Below are positions 7,211 to 14,758 of a stretch of DNA of 20,124 nt, piece by piece. The stretch comes from an uncultured Paracoccus sp. (GTDB lineage: Bacteria > Pseudomonadota > Alphaproteobacteria > Rhodobacterales > Rhodobacteraceae). Every line of letters begins with the position of its first letter. Within the stretch, counting starts at the first letter, position 1. The stretch lies in NCBI GenBank assembly GCA_937859005.1, contig CALLYR010000184.1, forward strand, positions 1-20,124, read 5' to 3'. The translations under genes and the position numbers were made by a program. Below the pieces are notes generated by a model. The model was not told where the DNA came from, made no database searches, and saw nothing but the letters and a program-made list of their open reading frames with translations.

Positions 7211-8212
7211 TCAGCTGTCCAGATCGACCTGCTGGATCAGCTTCAGCGCCTCGGGACGCAGGCGCGAAATTTCGGTCAGATCAAGGCTGTCGGGGGTGAA
7301 CTCGCCCCAGCTTTCGACCACGGGCGCGCGCGCGACGCCTTCCTTGATCGGGAATTCATAGTTCGTCTCGGCATAGATCTTCTGCGCGGTGTCGCTGGCC
7401 AGGAACTCCATCAGCTTCAGCGCGGCGTCCTTGTTCGGCGCGGCCTTCGTCATCGCCACGCCGGACACGTTCACATGCGTCCCGCCGCCTTCGAAGATCG
7501 GGAACACGATGCGGACGGATTCGGCCCAGGGCTTCTGTTCCGGGTCTTCCAGCATCTTGCCCATGTAATAGGTGTTGCCCAGGCTGATGTCGCATTCCTT
7601 GGCCCAGATCGACTTGACCTGCGCGCGGTCGCTGCCCTCGGGTTTTTTCGCCAGATTGGCCTTGATGCCTTCCAGCCATTTCACGGTATCTTCGGGGCCG
7701 TGATGGGCCAGATACGCTGCGACCAGCGCAACGTTATAGTCGTCGGTGAAGGGGCGGGTGCAGATGCGGCCCTTCCATTTCGGATCGGCCAGATCCTCAT
7801 AGGTCGTGACCTCGCCGTCGGCCACGCGGTCCTTGCTGGCATAGACGATACGCGCGCGGGTGGTCAGACCATACCAGTGATGATCGGCGTCGCGCAGATT
7901 GGCCGGAATCGCCGCGTCCAGCGCCGCATCCTGAACGGGCTGGGTCACGCCCGCGTCCTTGACCTCGCCCAGACGGGCCACGTCCACGGTCAGGATCAGG
8001 TCGGCGGGCGATCGGTCGCCCTCGGCCTTGAGCTTTTCGACCATGCCCTTGTCCACGAAGGCCACATTGACCGGGATGCCGGTTTCCTTGGTGAAGGCAT
8101 CCAGCAGCGGCTGGATCAGTTCCGGCTGGCGGTGGGAATAGACGTTGACCTCTTGGGCAAGCGCAGGCAGCGCGGTCGAGCCGATGAGGGCGGCCAGAAG
8201 CAGGCGGGTCAT
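7211..8212 (-). CDS. Fe(3+) ABC transporter periplasmic binding protein (FbpA/FutA type)
   Basis: This periplasmic protein should capture ferric iron for an ABC importer. Its 333 residues begin with a Sec signal (LLLAALIGSTALPALA, cleaved before QE at about residue 20). The mature start EVNVYSHRQPELIQPLLDAF is typical of FbpA/FutA proteins. Paired tyrosines (Tyr215-Tyr216 in NTYYMGKM) match the iron-binding tyrosines of the family, and NYEFP near the C-terminus is also characteristic. The ATG has the SD AAGGAC at good spacing. No permease or ATPase gene is adjacent: downstream is a nucleoside hydrolase, and upstream a divergent hydrolase. An inverted repeat upstream (8248-8271) may be an operator. 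A related anion or metal ligand other than iron remains possible. Confidence 0.9.
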   Translation of the reverse strand: MTRLLLAALIGSTALPALAQEVNVYSHRQPELIQPLLDAFTKETGIPVNVAFVDKGMVEKLKAEGDRSPADLILTVDVARLGEVKDAGVTQPVQDAALDAAIPANLRDADHHWYGLTTRARIVYASKDRVADGEVTTYEDLADPKWKGRICTRPFTDDYNVALVAAYLAHHGPEDTVKWLEGIKANLAKKPEGSDRAQVKSIWAKECDISLGNTYYMGKMLEDPEQKPWAESVRIVFPIFEGGGTHVNVSGVAMTKAAPNKDAALKLMEFLASDTAQKIYAETNYEFPIKEGVARAPVVESWGEFTPDSLDLTEISRLRPEALKLIQQVDLDS

Positions 8213-8247
8213 GGTTGAGTCCTTTGCTCAAATACTGCGAGGGTTTG

Positions 8248-8271
8248 TGACGCAGGTGCGGTGTTGCGTCA
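8248..8271. promoter_or_regulatory. Inverted repeat in the fbpA-like/hydrolase divergent promoter region
   Basis: TGACGCA (8248-8254) and TGCGTCA (8265-8271) are perfect 7-bp arms with a 10-base spacer. One arm overlaps a possible minus-strand -35 (TTGACG, 8267-8272) about 55 bases before the fbpA-like ATG. Position and symmetry suit a dimeric repressor. It does not match the Irr or RirA boxes that I know. Confidence 0.45.
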
Positions 8272-8364
8272 ATATCCGACTAAACTGGTCGGCGACAGAC
8301 TGGCCGGTCTCGTATCCTTCATGACGGCGCTTGTTGAGGTCTGCCTTGTCCCCATATCCATCAC

Positions 8365-9411
8365 ATGCAGCGTCGAGGCTTCATCCGCGCGACCGCCGCC
8401 GCACTGGCCGCCCCCGCGGCATTGCTGAACGCGCCTTCGGCGCACGCCAGTATCGCGGCAGTGAATGCAGTGCTGGCCGATGCGCCGGGCCTTGACCGAC
8501 TGCGGGCCGTCGCGGTCTGGCACGACGGACGCGAGGTCGCGGCACGCGGCTTTGGCGGCTTCGATCCCGACCGGCCCACCAACATCAAGTCCGCGTCGAA
8601 ATCCGTGATCTCGGCGCTGGCGGGAATCGCTGTGGACCGTGGTTTGCTGCGGGGCGTGGACCAGCCGATCGCGCCGCTGCTGGCCGCCGACCTGCCGCCC
8701 GACCCTGATCCGCGATTGGGGCGCATCACGCTGGGCCATCTGCTGTCGATGCAGGCCGGATTGCAGCGGCAGTCGGGGCCGAACTATGGCCGTTGGGTCA
8801 GCAGCCGCAACTGGGTCCGCGCCGCGCTGGCGGCGCCGTTCGAGGCGGAGCCGGGCGGACGGATGCTGTATTCCACCGCCTCGTCGCATCTGGTGTCGGC
8901 CATTCTGGCCAAGGTTTCCGGGCGCTCGACGCTGGCGCTGGCCCGCGACTGGCTGGGCGGCATCCCCGGCTTCGCCATCGCCTCCTGGGACCGCGATCCG
9001 CAGGGCATCCATCTGGGCGGGAACCAGATGGCGATGAGCACGCGGTCGCTGCTGGCTTTCGGTGCGGCCTATGCGGCGGGCGGGGCGGGCGCGATCCCGC
9101 CGGGCTGGATCACGGAAAGCTGGCGGTCTCGGACGGCATCCTTCTTTACCGGCGAGGATTACGGATACGGCTGGTTCCTGAGCCGGATCGCCGGGCGGCC
9201 GGTCCGGTACGGCTGGGGATACGGCGGGCAGATGATCTATGTCTTTCTGCCTGCGAACGGCGCCCCTGCGGCGGCGGTGGCGATCACCAGCAACCCCGAC
9301 CAGCCTTCGGCCCGGACGGGATACCGGGACGAGCTGCACCGCATGGCAGGGCGCATCGTCGCGGCACTGTCGGGCCGAGGCGCCGTTGACGCCCCGCGCG
9401 GCCCGCGCTAA
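8365..9411 (+). CDS. Tat-exported serine hydrolase, beta-lactamase (class C)/DD-peptidase fold
   Basis: The 348-residue product starts with a twin-arginine-type signal (QRRGFIRATAAALAAPA, ending near AHA at residue 28), so it should be exported folded. The serine beta-lactamase-like fold is supported by the SxxK motif SASK (Ser76, Lys79). A second element YST (Tyr169) stands where class C enzymes have YxN, and a glycine-rich GWGYGGQ near residue 287 corresponds to the third motif. Such proteins include esterases, amidases and peptidases; true beta-lactamase activity is unlikely to be assumable from this. No SD is visible before the ATG at 8365, so the mRNA may be leaderless or weakly initiated. 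The Uup-type gene follows after 11 bases and is probably co-transcribed. Confidence 0.85.
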   Translation: MQRRGFIRATAAALAAPAALLNAPSAHASIAAVNAVLADAPGLDRLRAVAVWHDGREVAARGFGGFDPDRPTNIKSASKSVISALAGIAVDRGLLRGVDQPIAPLLAADLPPDPDPRLGRITLGHLLSMQAGLQRQSGPNYGRWVSSRNWVRAALAAPFEAEPGGRMLYSTASSHLVSAILAKVSGRSTLALARDWLGGIPGFAIASWDRDPQGIHLGGNQMAMSTRSLLAFGAAYAAGGAGAIPPGWITESWRSRTASFFTGEDYGYGWFLSRIAGRPVRYGWGYGGQMIYVFLPANGAPAAAVAITSNPDQPSARTGYRDELHRMAGRIVAALSGRGAVDAPRGPR

Positions 9412-9422
9412 CCGCCTGGGCC

Positions 9423-11228
9423 ATGGCGCGCGCACCCCTTCTGCAACTGACCGGCATTTCCCTGACCTTCGGCGGCGAACCCGTCTTCGACGACCTGTCC
9501 CTGACCGTGCAGCCGGGCGACCGGGTCGCGCTGGTCGGGCGCAACGGTTCGGGCAAGTCCACCCTGATGAAGGTGATGGCCGGGCTGGTCGAGCCGGACC
9601 GGGGCGAGGTGATCGTGTCCGCGGGCACCACCGTCGGTTACATGGAACAGGACCCGGATCTGTCGGACTTTGCCACCCTTGGCGATTTCGCCGCCGCGGG
9701 CCTGCCGCCGGACGAGGGATATCGGGTCGAGATCGCGGCCGAGGGGCTGAAGTTCGATCCCGCCCGTCCCGTCGCCACCGCATCGGGCGGCGAAAGGCGG
9801 CGTGCGGCGCTGGCGCGGCTGCTGGCGCAGGCGCCCGAACTGATGCTGCTGGACGAGCCGACGAACCATCTGGACATCGAGGCGATCGGCTGGCTCGAGG
9901 AACAACTGTCGGACACCCGCGCGTCCTTTGTCCTGATCTCGCACGACCGGGCGTTCCTGCGCCGCCTGACGCGGGCGACGCTGTGGATCGACCGGGGCCA
10001 GGTGCGCCGCCAGGAGAAGGGATTCGACGCCTTCGAGGACTGGCGCGAAGCCACCTGGGCCGCCGAGGACGAGGCTCGTCACAAGCTGGACCGCAAGATC
10101 AAGGCGGAAGGCCGCTGGGCCGTCGAGGGCATCAGCGCCAGGCGCAAGCGCAACCAGGGCCGGCTGCGCGCACTGGCCGCGATGCGCGAGGAACGTGCCG
10201 CCCAGATCCGGCGGCAAGGCACGGCCGCGATGGCATTGGATGCAGGACCGCAGTCGGGCAAGCGGGTGATCGAGGCAAGGGGCATTTCCAAATCCTTCGG
10301 CGACCGGGTGATCCTGAAGCCTTTCGACCTGCGGGTGCTGCGCGGGGACCGCATCGCCTTTGTCGGGCCCAATGGCGCGGGCAAGACCACGCTCATCAAG
10401 ATGCTGACCGGGGAGATTCCGCCCGACACCGGGACCGTCACCCACGGCACGAATCTGGACATCGCGGTCTTCGACCAGGCCCGCGCGGCCATCGACGACA
10501 CTGCATCCCTGTGGGAATCGCTGACGAACGACCCCGCGATGCGGGTGGGCGGGCGGTCGGATCAGGTGATGGTCCGGGGCCAGCCGCGCCATGTGGTCGG
10601 TTATCTCAAGGATTTCCTGTTCGACGACGCGCAGGCGCGCGCGCCGGTAGGCAGCCTGTCGGGCGGTGAAAAGGCGCGGCTGCTGCTGGCCCGGATCATG
10701 GCGCGGCAATCGAACCTGCTGGTGCTTGACGAGCCGACGAACGATCTGGACATCGAGACGCTGGACCTGCTGCAGGACATCCTGGGCGACTATGACGGCA
10801 CGGTGCTGCTGGTCAGCCACGACCGCGACTTCATCGACCGCGTGGCGGATACGACCGTCGCGATGGAAGGCGACGGCCGCGCCGTGATCCATGCCGGCGG
10901 ATGGAGCGATTACCGCGCCCGGCGGGGCGAGGATGCGCCGGAGCCCACGGCGCCCGCGCCGAAGACGGCGCCCGAACCCGCAAGGGCGCGGACGCAGAAG
11001 CCGGGGCTGAGCTTTACCGAACGCCACCGGCTGGACGCGCTGCTCGGCATCATCGAGCGGCTGGAGGCGGAAATCGCCAGGCTGTCCGGGTTCCTGGCCG
11101 ATCCCGATCTATTCTCCACCGCCCCGGCCAAGTTCGCCAAGGCGTCTGACGCATTGGCCGAGCGCCGGCAGGCGCTGGCCGCGGCCGAGGAGGAATGGCT
11201 GGAACTGGCCGAGAAGGCCGCGGGCTGA
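9423..11228 (+). CDS. uup: ABC-F family ATPase, Uup type
   Basis: This soluble protein has two ATP-binding cassettes and no membrane segment. ABC-F proteins act on ribosomes, and Uup has also been linked to branched DNA. Cassette 1 has Walker A GRNGSGKST (residue 39 on), signature ASGGERRR and Walker B LMLLDEPTNHLD. A basic linker rich in Arg and Lys (about 215-265) follows. Cassette 2 has GPNGAGKTT (residue 315 on), LSGGEKARL and LLVLDEPTNDLD. After an Ala/Pro-rich hinge, the C-terminal 75 residues look coiled-coil, which is the Uup-type domain. The 601-residue length is near the 635 of E. coli Uup. The start is the first in-frame ATG after the upstream stop; the SD is poor, so coupling to the upstream gene is plausible. 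Confidence 0.93.
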   Translation: MARAPLLQLTGISLTFGGEPVFDDLSLTVQPGDRVALVGRNGSGKSTLMKVMAGLVEPDRGEVIVSAGTTVGYMEQDPDLSDFATLGDFAAAGLPPDEGYRVEIAAEGLKFDPARPVATASGGERRRAALARLLAQAPELMLLDEPTNHLDIEAIGWLEEQLSDTRASFVLISHDRAFLRRLTRATLWIDRGQVRRQEKGFDAFEDWREATWAAEDEARHKLDRKIKAEGRWAVEGISARRKRNQGRLRALAAMREERAAQIRRQGTAAMALDAGPQSGKRVIEARGISKSFGDRVILKPFDLRVLRGDRIAFVGPNGAGKTTLIKMLTGEIPPDTGTVTHGTNLDIAVFDQARAAIDDTASLWESLTNDPAMRVGGRSDQVMVRGQPRHVVGYLKDFLFDDAQARAPVGSLSGGEKARLLLARIMARQSNLLVLDEPTNDLDIETLDLLQDILGDYDGTVLLVSHDRDFIDRVADTTVAMEGDGRAVIHAGGWSDYRARRGEDAPEPTAPAPKTAPEPARARTQKPGLSFTERHRLDALLGIIERLEAEIARLSGFLADPDLFSTAPAKFAKASDALAERRQALAAAEEEWLELAEKAAG

Positions 11229-11406
11229 GCAGCAGGGCCGGTCCGGGGGCGCTCTCGGGTCGGCTTGCTGGCCCCTGCCTTGCGGAAGACGGTCCCCTGG
11301 TGTGTTTCCTGGGCGCTCGACAGCCTGGGGAAATTTACGCCAGAAGGGGGATATGCGCGGGACGGCCTTGCGCGGCAGGATGGCATGGAACGGGCAAGGA
11401 AGCGGC

Positions 11407-12483
11407 ATGGGCGCGCTGGACGGAATCCGCATTGTCGAAATCGCGGGACTGGGGCCCACGCCCTTTGCCGCGATGTGGTTTGCCGATCACGGCGCGCAGG
11501 TCATCCGCATCACCCGCCCCGGCGCGCGGCATGTGCTGGGGCTGGACCGCGACGTGCTGGACCGGGGCCGCGACTGGGTCGAGCTGGACCTGAAATCCGA
11601 TGCGGACCGCGCGAATGCCCGCGCGCTGATCGGGCAGGCCGACGGCCTGATCGAGGGAATGCGGCCGGGCGTGATGGAACGTCTGGGTCTGGGGCCAAAG
11701 GATTTTCCTGAAAATCCCCGGCTGGTTTACGGGCGGATGACAGGCTGGGGCCAGCACGGACCGCTGGCCCATTCGGCGGGGCACGATCTGACCTATCTGG
11801 CGATCACCGGGGCGCTGCATGCGATCGGTCCTGCCGATCATCCCGTGCCGCCGCTGAACCTTCTGGGCGATTTCGCGGGCGGGTCGATGTATCTGGTCGC
11901 GGGGATGCTGGCCGCGATGCTGGCGGCGGGGCGGACCGGGCGCGGGCAGGTGGTGGATGCCGCGATCTCGGACGGGGTCGCGCATCTGATGGCGATGATT
12001 TCGGGAATGCGGGCAGCGGGCGTCTGGGCGGATGCGCGCGCGGCGAATCTGCTGGACGGGGCCGCGCCATATTACACCTGCTATCCTTGCGCGGACGGCC
12101 GCTTCCTGGCGGTAGGCGCGATCGAGCCGCAGTTCTGGGCCGATCTGGTGGCGCGGCTGGGGCTGGACGCGGGCGCGCTGCCCGACCGGATGGACCCGGC
12201 GAACTGGCCGGCGTTGCGCGGGATTCTGGCCACCGTCATCGCCACGCGCTCGCGCGATGACTGGGCCGCCGTGCTGGAGGGAACGGACGCCTGCGCCGCC
12301 CCGGTCCTGTCCATCGACGAGGCGCCGCACCATCCCCACAACATCGCCCGCGCGGCCTTTGCCGGAAGCGAACCTGCGCCCGCGCCGCGACTGTCCGACA
12401 CCCCGGGCAGCCTGCGCGAAGAGCGGCGGATCACGGTGGATCAGGCGCTGTCCCGCTGGGGCACGGAAGGCGCATCCCGTTGA
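11407..12483 (+). CDS. CoA-transferase family III, alpha-methylacyl-CoA racemase-like
   Basis: The 358-residue product belongs to the CaiB/BaiF (family III CoA-transferase) superfamily and resembles alpha-methylacyl-CoA racemases, which interconvert 2-methylacyl-CoA epimers in branched-chain lipid breakdown. The N-terminus reads VEIAGLGPTPFAAMWFADHG. The racemase catalytic set is present: His126 in GHDLTY, Asp155 in LLGDFAGG and Glu240 in GAIEPQFW, almost exactly the numbering known for the mycobacterial racemase MCR. The presence of this set argues against a plain CoA-transferase. The ATG at 11407 is preceded by AAGGAAG at 5 bases; frames from 11302 or 11380 are open but lack family similarity. 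The stop TGA is embedded in the -35 element of the rplU promoter. Confidence 0.9.
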   Translation: MGALDGIRIVEIAGLGPTPFAAMWFADHGAQVIRITRPGARHVLGLDRDVLDRGRDWVELDLKSDADRANARALIGQADGLIEGMRPGVMERLGLGPKDFPENPRLVYGRMTGWGQHGPLAHSAGHDLTYLAITGALHAIGPADHPVPPLNLLGDFAGGSMYLVAGMLAAMLAAGRTGRGQVVDAAISDGVAHLMAMISGMRAAGVWADARAANLLDGAAPYYTCYPCADGRFLAVGAIEPQFWADLVARLGLDAGALPDRMDPANWPALRGILATVIATRSRDDWAAVLEGTDACAAPVLSIDEAPHHPHNIARAAFAGSEPAPAPRLSDTPGSLREERRITVDQALSRWGTEGASR

Positions 12484-12510
12484 CTTTGCCTGCGCGATCC
12501 GTCATATAGC
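12480..12510 (+). promoter_or_regulatory. Promoter of rplU-rpmA
   Basis: TTGACT (12480-12485, 5 of 6) is followed after 17 bases by CATATA (12503-12508); TATAGC (12505-12510) at 19 bases is an alternative -10. The -35 contains the stop codon of the upstream gene. The predicted leader is about 140 bases. Confidence 0.65.
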
Positions 12511-12561
12511 CGCGGACCAGCCGGGCGCGACTTGCGTCGGGCCGGGCATTCATTTCAACAA

Positions 12562-12577
12562 CACCCCGCAAGGGGTG
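12562..12577 (+). promoter_or_regulatory. GNRA-capped hairpin in the rplU leader
   Basis: CACCCC (12562-12567) and GGGGTG (12572-12577) pair around a GCAA tetraloop, about 80 bases before the rplU ATG. It lies in an unusually long leader for a ribosomal-protein operon, so it may be part of an autoregulatory L21 leader; that role is inference. Confidence 0.45.
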
Positions 12578-12656
12578 CGCTGCCCGAGGCGGGGTCAGAC
12601 CCACCGAACGCCGGGAAACCGGGGCCACAGGGCGCGGAAGACAGGAAAGACGAAAG

Positions 12657-13136
12657 ATGTTCGCAGTCCTCAAGACGGGCGGCAAGCAGTACCGGGTTCA
12701 GTCCGGCGACGTGCTGCGCGTCGAGAAGCTGGCCGCCGATGCCGGCGACAAGATCCAGTTCAACGAGATCCTGATGATCGGCTCGACCATCGGCGCGCCG
12801 CGGGTCGCCGGCGCCGCCGTGCAGGCCGAGGTGATCGACACCATCAAGGCCGACAAGGTCATCACCTTCCACAAGCGCCGCCGCAAGCACTCCTCCAAGC
12901 GCACCCGGGGCCACCGTCAGCAACTGACGCTGCTGCGCGTGACCGACCTGCTGGAATCGGGCGCCGATTCGACCGGCGTCAAGGCCGCCGTGGGTGCCCG
13001 TTCGGGCAATGGCGCCGCGGTGCAGGGCGACGACCGTTTTGCGCTGAACAAGGCCGATCAGGCGGAAATGAGCCGCCGCGTCGCCAGCGGCGAAGCCGAA
13101 GAGAAACCCGCCGAAACCACCGCTCAGGAGGTCTGA
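12657..13136 (+). CDS. rplU: 50S ribosomal protein L21 with C-terminal extension
   Basis: L21 is a large-subunit protein that binds 23S rRNA near L20. The first 103 residues match the family from MFAVLKTGGKQYRV to the basic RNA-binding stretch KRRRKHSSKRTRGHRQQ and the closing LLRVTDL. About 55 more residues follow, ending in an acidic Glu/Ala/Thr tail (EAEEKPAETTAQEV), so the protein is 159 residues against 103 in E. coli. Extended L21 proteins occur in alphaproteobacteria. AGGAAAG precedes the ATG. The SD of rpmA lies in the last codons of rplU, so the two are co-translated from one mRNA starting at the promoter at 12480. Confidence 0.97.
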   Translation: MFAVLKTGGKQYRVQSGDVLRVEKLAADAGDKIQFNEILMIGSTIGAPRVAGAAVQAEVIDTIKADKVITFHKRRRKHSSKRTRGHRQQLTLLRVTDLLESGADSTGVKAAVGARSGNGAAVQGDDRFALNKADQAEMSRRVASGEAEEKPAETTAQEV

Positions 13137-13139
13137 TCC

Positions 13140-13409
13140 ATGGCACACAAGAAAGCAGGCGGTTCGTCCCGTAACGGCCGCGATTCCGCTGGCCGCCGTC
13201 TGGGCGTCAAGCTGTTCGGCGGCCAGTCGGCCATCGCCGGCAACATCATCGTGCGTCAGCGCGGCACTCAGTGGTGGCCGGGCCAGAACGTCGGCATGGG
13301 CCGCGACCACACGTTGTTCGCGCTGGCCGACGGTCATGTGACGTTCCGCAAGGGGCTGAAAGGCCGAACCTATATTTCGGTCCTGCCCGCCGTCGAGGCG
13401 GCCGAGTAA
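13140..13409 (+). CDS. rpmA: 50S ribosomal protein L27
   Basis: The 89-residue product is L27, which lies near the peptidyl-transferase centre and helps position tRNA. The N-terminus MAHKKAGGSSRNGRDSAGRR and the block GGQSAIAGNIIVRQRGT are diagnostic. The short N-terminal arm starts directly with the functional AHKK sequence, so no cleavable extension is present (such an extension is known in Firmicutes). The start lies three bases after the rplU stop, with AGGAGG inside the end of rplU. Tandem hairpins follow the stop at once. Confidence 0.98.
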   Translation: MAHKKAGGSSRNGRDSAGRRLGVKLFGGQSAIAGNIIVRQRGTQWWPGQNVGMGRDHTLFALADGHVTFRKGLKGRTYISVLPAVEAAE

Positions 13410-13413
13410 GCCG

Positions 13414-13459
13414 ATCTGGTGATCCAGATGAAGGGGATCGGCGAAAGCCGGTCCCCTTT
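13414..13459 (+). terminator. Tandem hairpins ending rplU-rpmA
   Basis: A 6-bp hairpin (ATCTGG 13414-13419, CCAGAT 13424-13429) is followed by a 12-bp stem (13431-13442 with 13447-13458, one G-U pair) capped by a GAAA tetraloop. Only TTT follows directly, then more T-rich sequence to about 13475, so termination may be efficient because of the stem and not the T tract. Confidence 0.75.
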
Positions 13460-13522
13460 GTCGTTTCCTTTGCCTTTCAGGCAGGCGCTCAGCCCCTGCC
13501 GCACAGCTTCCAGGTAATCCGA

Positions 13523-14065
13523 ATGTCCGACGCCGAAATGCTGACCCAGCAAGCCTCGATCCCCGCCGGGCGTTTTCTGCTGCGACCGCTGCGCAAATCC
13601 GACGTCGGACTGATCGCCCATTATACTGCCGACCGACGCGTGTCCGAGGGCACCCGCGCCATTCCCCATCCATTGCCCCCCGGCGCGACGGAAGCTTATG
13701 TCGCCCGTGCCGCTGCCTCCGACCGGACCGAGGATGTGTGGGCCATCGACGGCAGCGAATCGGGCCTGGGCGAACTGGTCGGCGTCGTCTCGCTGACCCG
13801 GATCGTGCCGGACCAGTCGGAACTGGGCTTCTGGATCGGACCGGGATTCTGGAACACCGGTTTCGCGACCGAGGCCGTGCAGGCGCTGATCGCCGCCAAT
13901 CCGCACAAGTCCCGCACCCTGTTCGCCGAGGCGTTCCAGGACAATCCGGGCTCGGCTCGGGTGCTTACCCATGCCGGATTCGAATATCTGGGCAATGCCG
14001 AAAGCTGGTCGGTCGCGCGCAATGCGCTGGTTCCGACCTGGACCTATCTGCGCCCGATGGGCTGA
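13523..14065 (+). CDS. GNAT acetyltransferase, RimJ/RimL type
   Basis: The 180-residue product shows the RimJ/RimL-type GNAT pattern: RFLLRPLRKSD at the N-terminus (residues 17-27), LGFWIGPGFWNTGFATEAV around residue 105 in the acetyl-CoA-binding region, and GSARVLTHAGFEYLG towards the C-terminus. The usual Q/RxxGxG/A element is degenerate (GPGFWNTGFA), as is common in this subgroup. Relatives acetylate N-termini of ribosomal proteins or other small amines; placement after rplU-rpmA is suggestive, but the tandem hairpins probably separate the transcripts. The ATG at 13523 has only a weak AGG element. An upstream frame is open into rpmA but has no similarity. Confidence 0.85.
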   Translation: MSDAEMLTQQASIPAGRFLLRPLRKSDVGLIAHYTADRRVSEGTRAIPHPLPPGATEAYVARAAASDRTEDVWAIDGSESGLGELVGVVSLTRIVPDQSELGFWIGPGFWNTGFATEAVQALIAANPHKSRTLFAEAFQDNPGSARVLTHAGFEYLGNAESWSVARNALVPTWTYLRPMG

Positions 14066-14115
14066 AGGGCAGGGGTCGGACAGACCAGGCCACGCCTTGA
14101 AAGCGCCGGCGCCGG

Positions 14116-14613
14116 TCAGTTCCTCAGCGTGATGCTGTTGGCTGCACCCGTGATCACCACGCTGTCGATCGACCGCAGGGCGGAATGGCTGATGGCCATT
14201 GCCGCGGTCAGCGTGTCGGGGCCAGGACGGGCAGCGCGACGCGCTTCCGGGCTGTCCGACAGTGGGGGCGCGGCGACCAGGCGCAGACGCAGCACACTGT
14301 CGGGACCGGGGCGGACCCGACCTTCGGGCTGCGGAGTTTCGGTCAGCAGGGCCGCGTCCCACCACCCTTGCGTGGGGGCCAGCGCCGTGACCACCAGCAG
14401 CCGTCCTTCGACCAGCGGCTCCCACCGGGCGGAAAGGATCTGCGCCACGGGCGGGCGCGTATCGTCGCGGGCATAGCCGCCCTTGGGTTCCAGCGTCTTC
14501 GGGCCTTTCGGGCCGCCGCCGAACCATCGCATCGGGTTCAGGCTGCTGTCGCCCCCGCCGCAGCCGGCCAGCATCAGCGCAGCACAGATCGCAAGCATCA
14601 CGGGGCGGATCAT
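14116..14613 (-). CDS. Uncharacterised lipoprotein
   Basis: The 165-residue product has a lipoprotein signal, MIRPVMLAICAALMLAGC, with Cys18 as the lipidation site. A Gly-rich, then Pro/Lys-rich linker follows (SSLNPMRWFGGGPKGPKTLE). The rest is a compact domain (about residues 55-165) with alternating hydrophobic residues that suggests beta strands. I do not recognise a named domain; similar proteins appear in Rhodobacteraceae as hypothetical lipoproteins. The ATG at 14613 has GAAAGG about 7 bases upstream, and the signal peptide begins there, so the longer frame from 14793 is rejected. It converges on the acetyltransferase gene and is divergent from sufE. Confidence 0.8.
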   Translation of the reverse strand: MIRPVMLAICAALMLAGCGGGDSSLNPMRWFGGGPKGPKTLEPKGGYARDDTRPPVAQILSARWEPLVEGRLLVVTALAPTQGWWDAALLTETPQPEGRVRPGPDSVLRLRLVAAPPLSDSPEARRAARPGPDTLTAAMAISHSALRSIDSVVITGAANSITLRN

Positions 14614-14703
14614 GGGGCGGCCTTTCGTTCCGGTCGTCGCCGCCCGTGATAGGCGATCGGCTGGCGTACCGAAAGGGGCTTGCCGAAAGCACGGTCGGTT
14701 GTT

Positions 14704-14731
14704 TTGACGCGCCCGACGCATCACGTTAAGC
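14704..14731 (+). promoter_or_regulatory. Possible sufE promoter
   Basis: TTGACG (14704-14709, 5 of 6) and TTAAGC (14726-14731) are 16 bases apart, ending 27 bases before the sufE ATG. The -10 is weak. Confidence 0.35.
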
Positions 14732-14758
14732 CTGCGCCCTGCCGCGAGGGAGACGACA

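Noticed and set aside
7181..8218. 345-residue plus-strand frame opposite the fbpA-like gene
   Set aside because: Antisense shadow; the minus-strand product has signal peptide and ligand motifs.
9408..11027. 539-residue minus-strand frame over the Uup-type gene
   Set aside because: Antisense shadow without recognisable domains; the plus strand has full ABC motifs.
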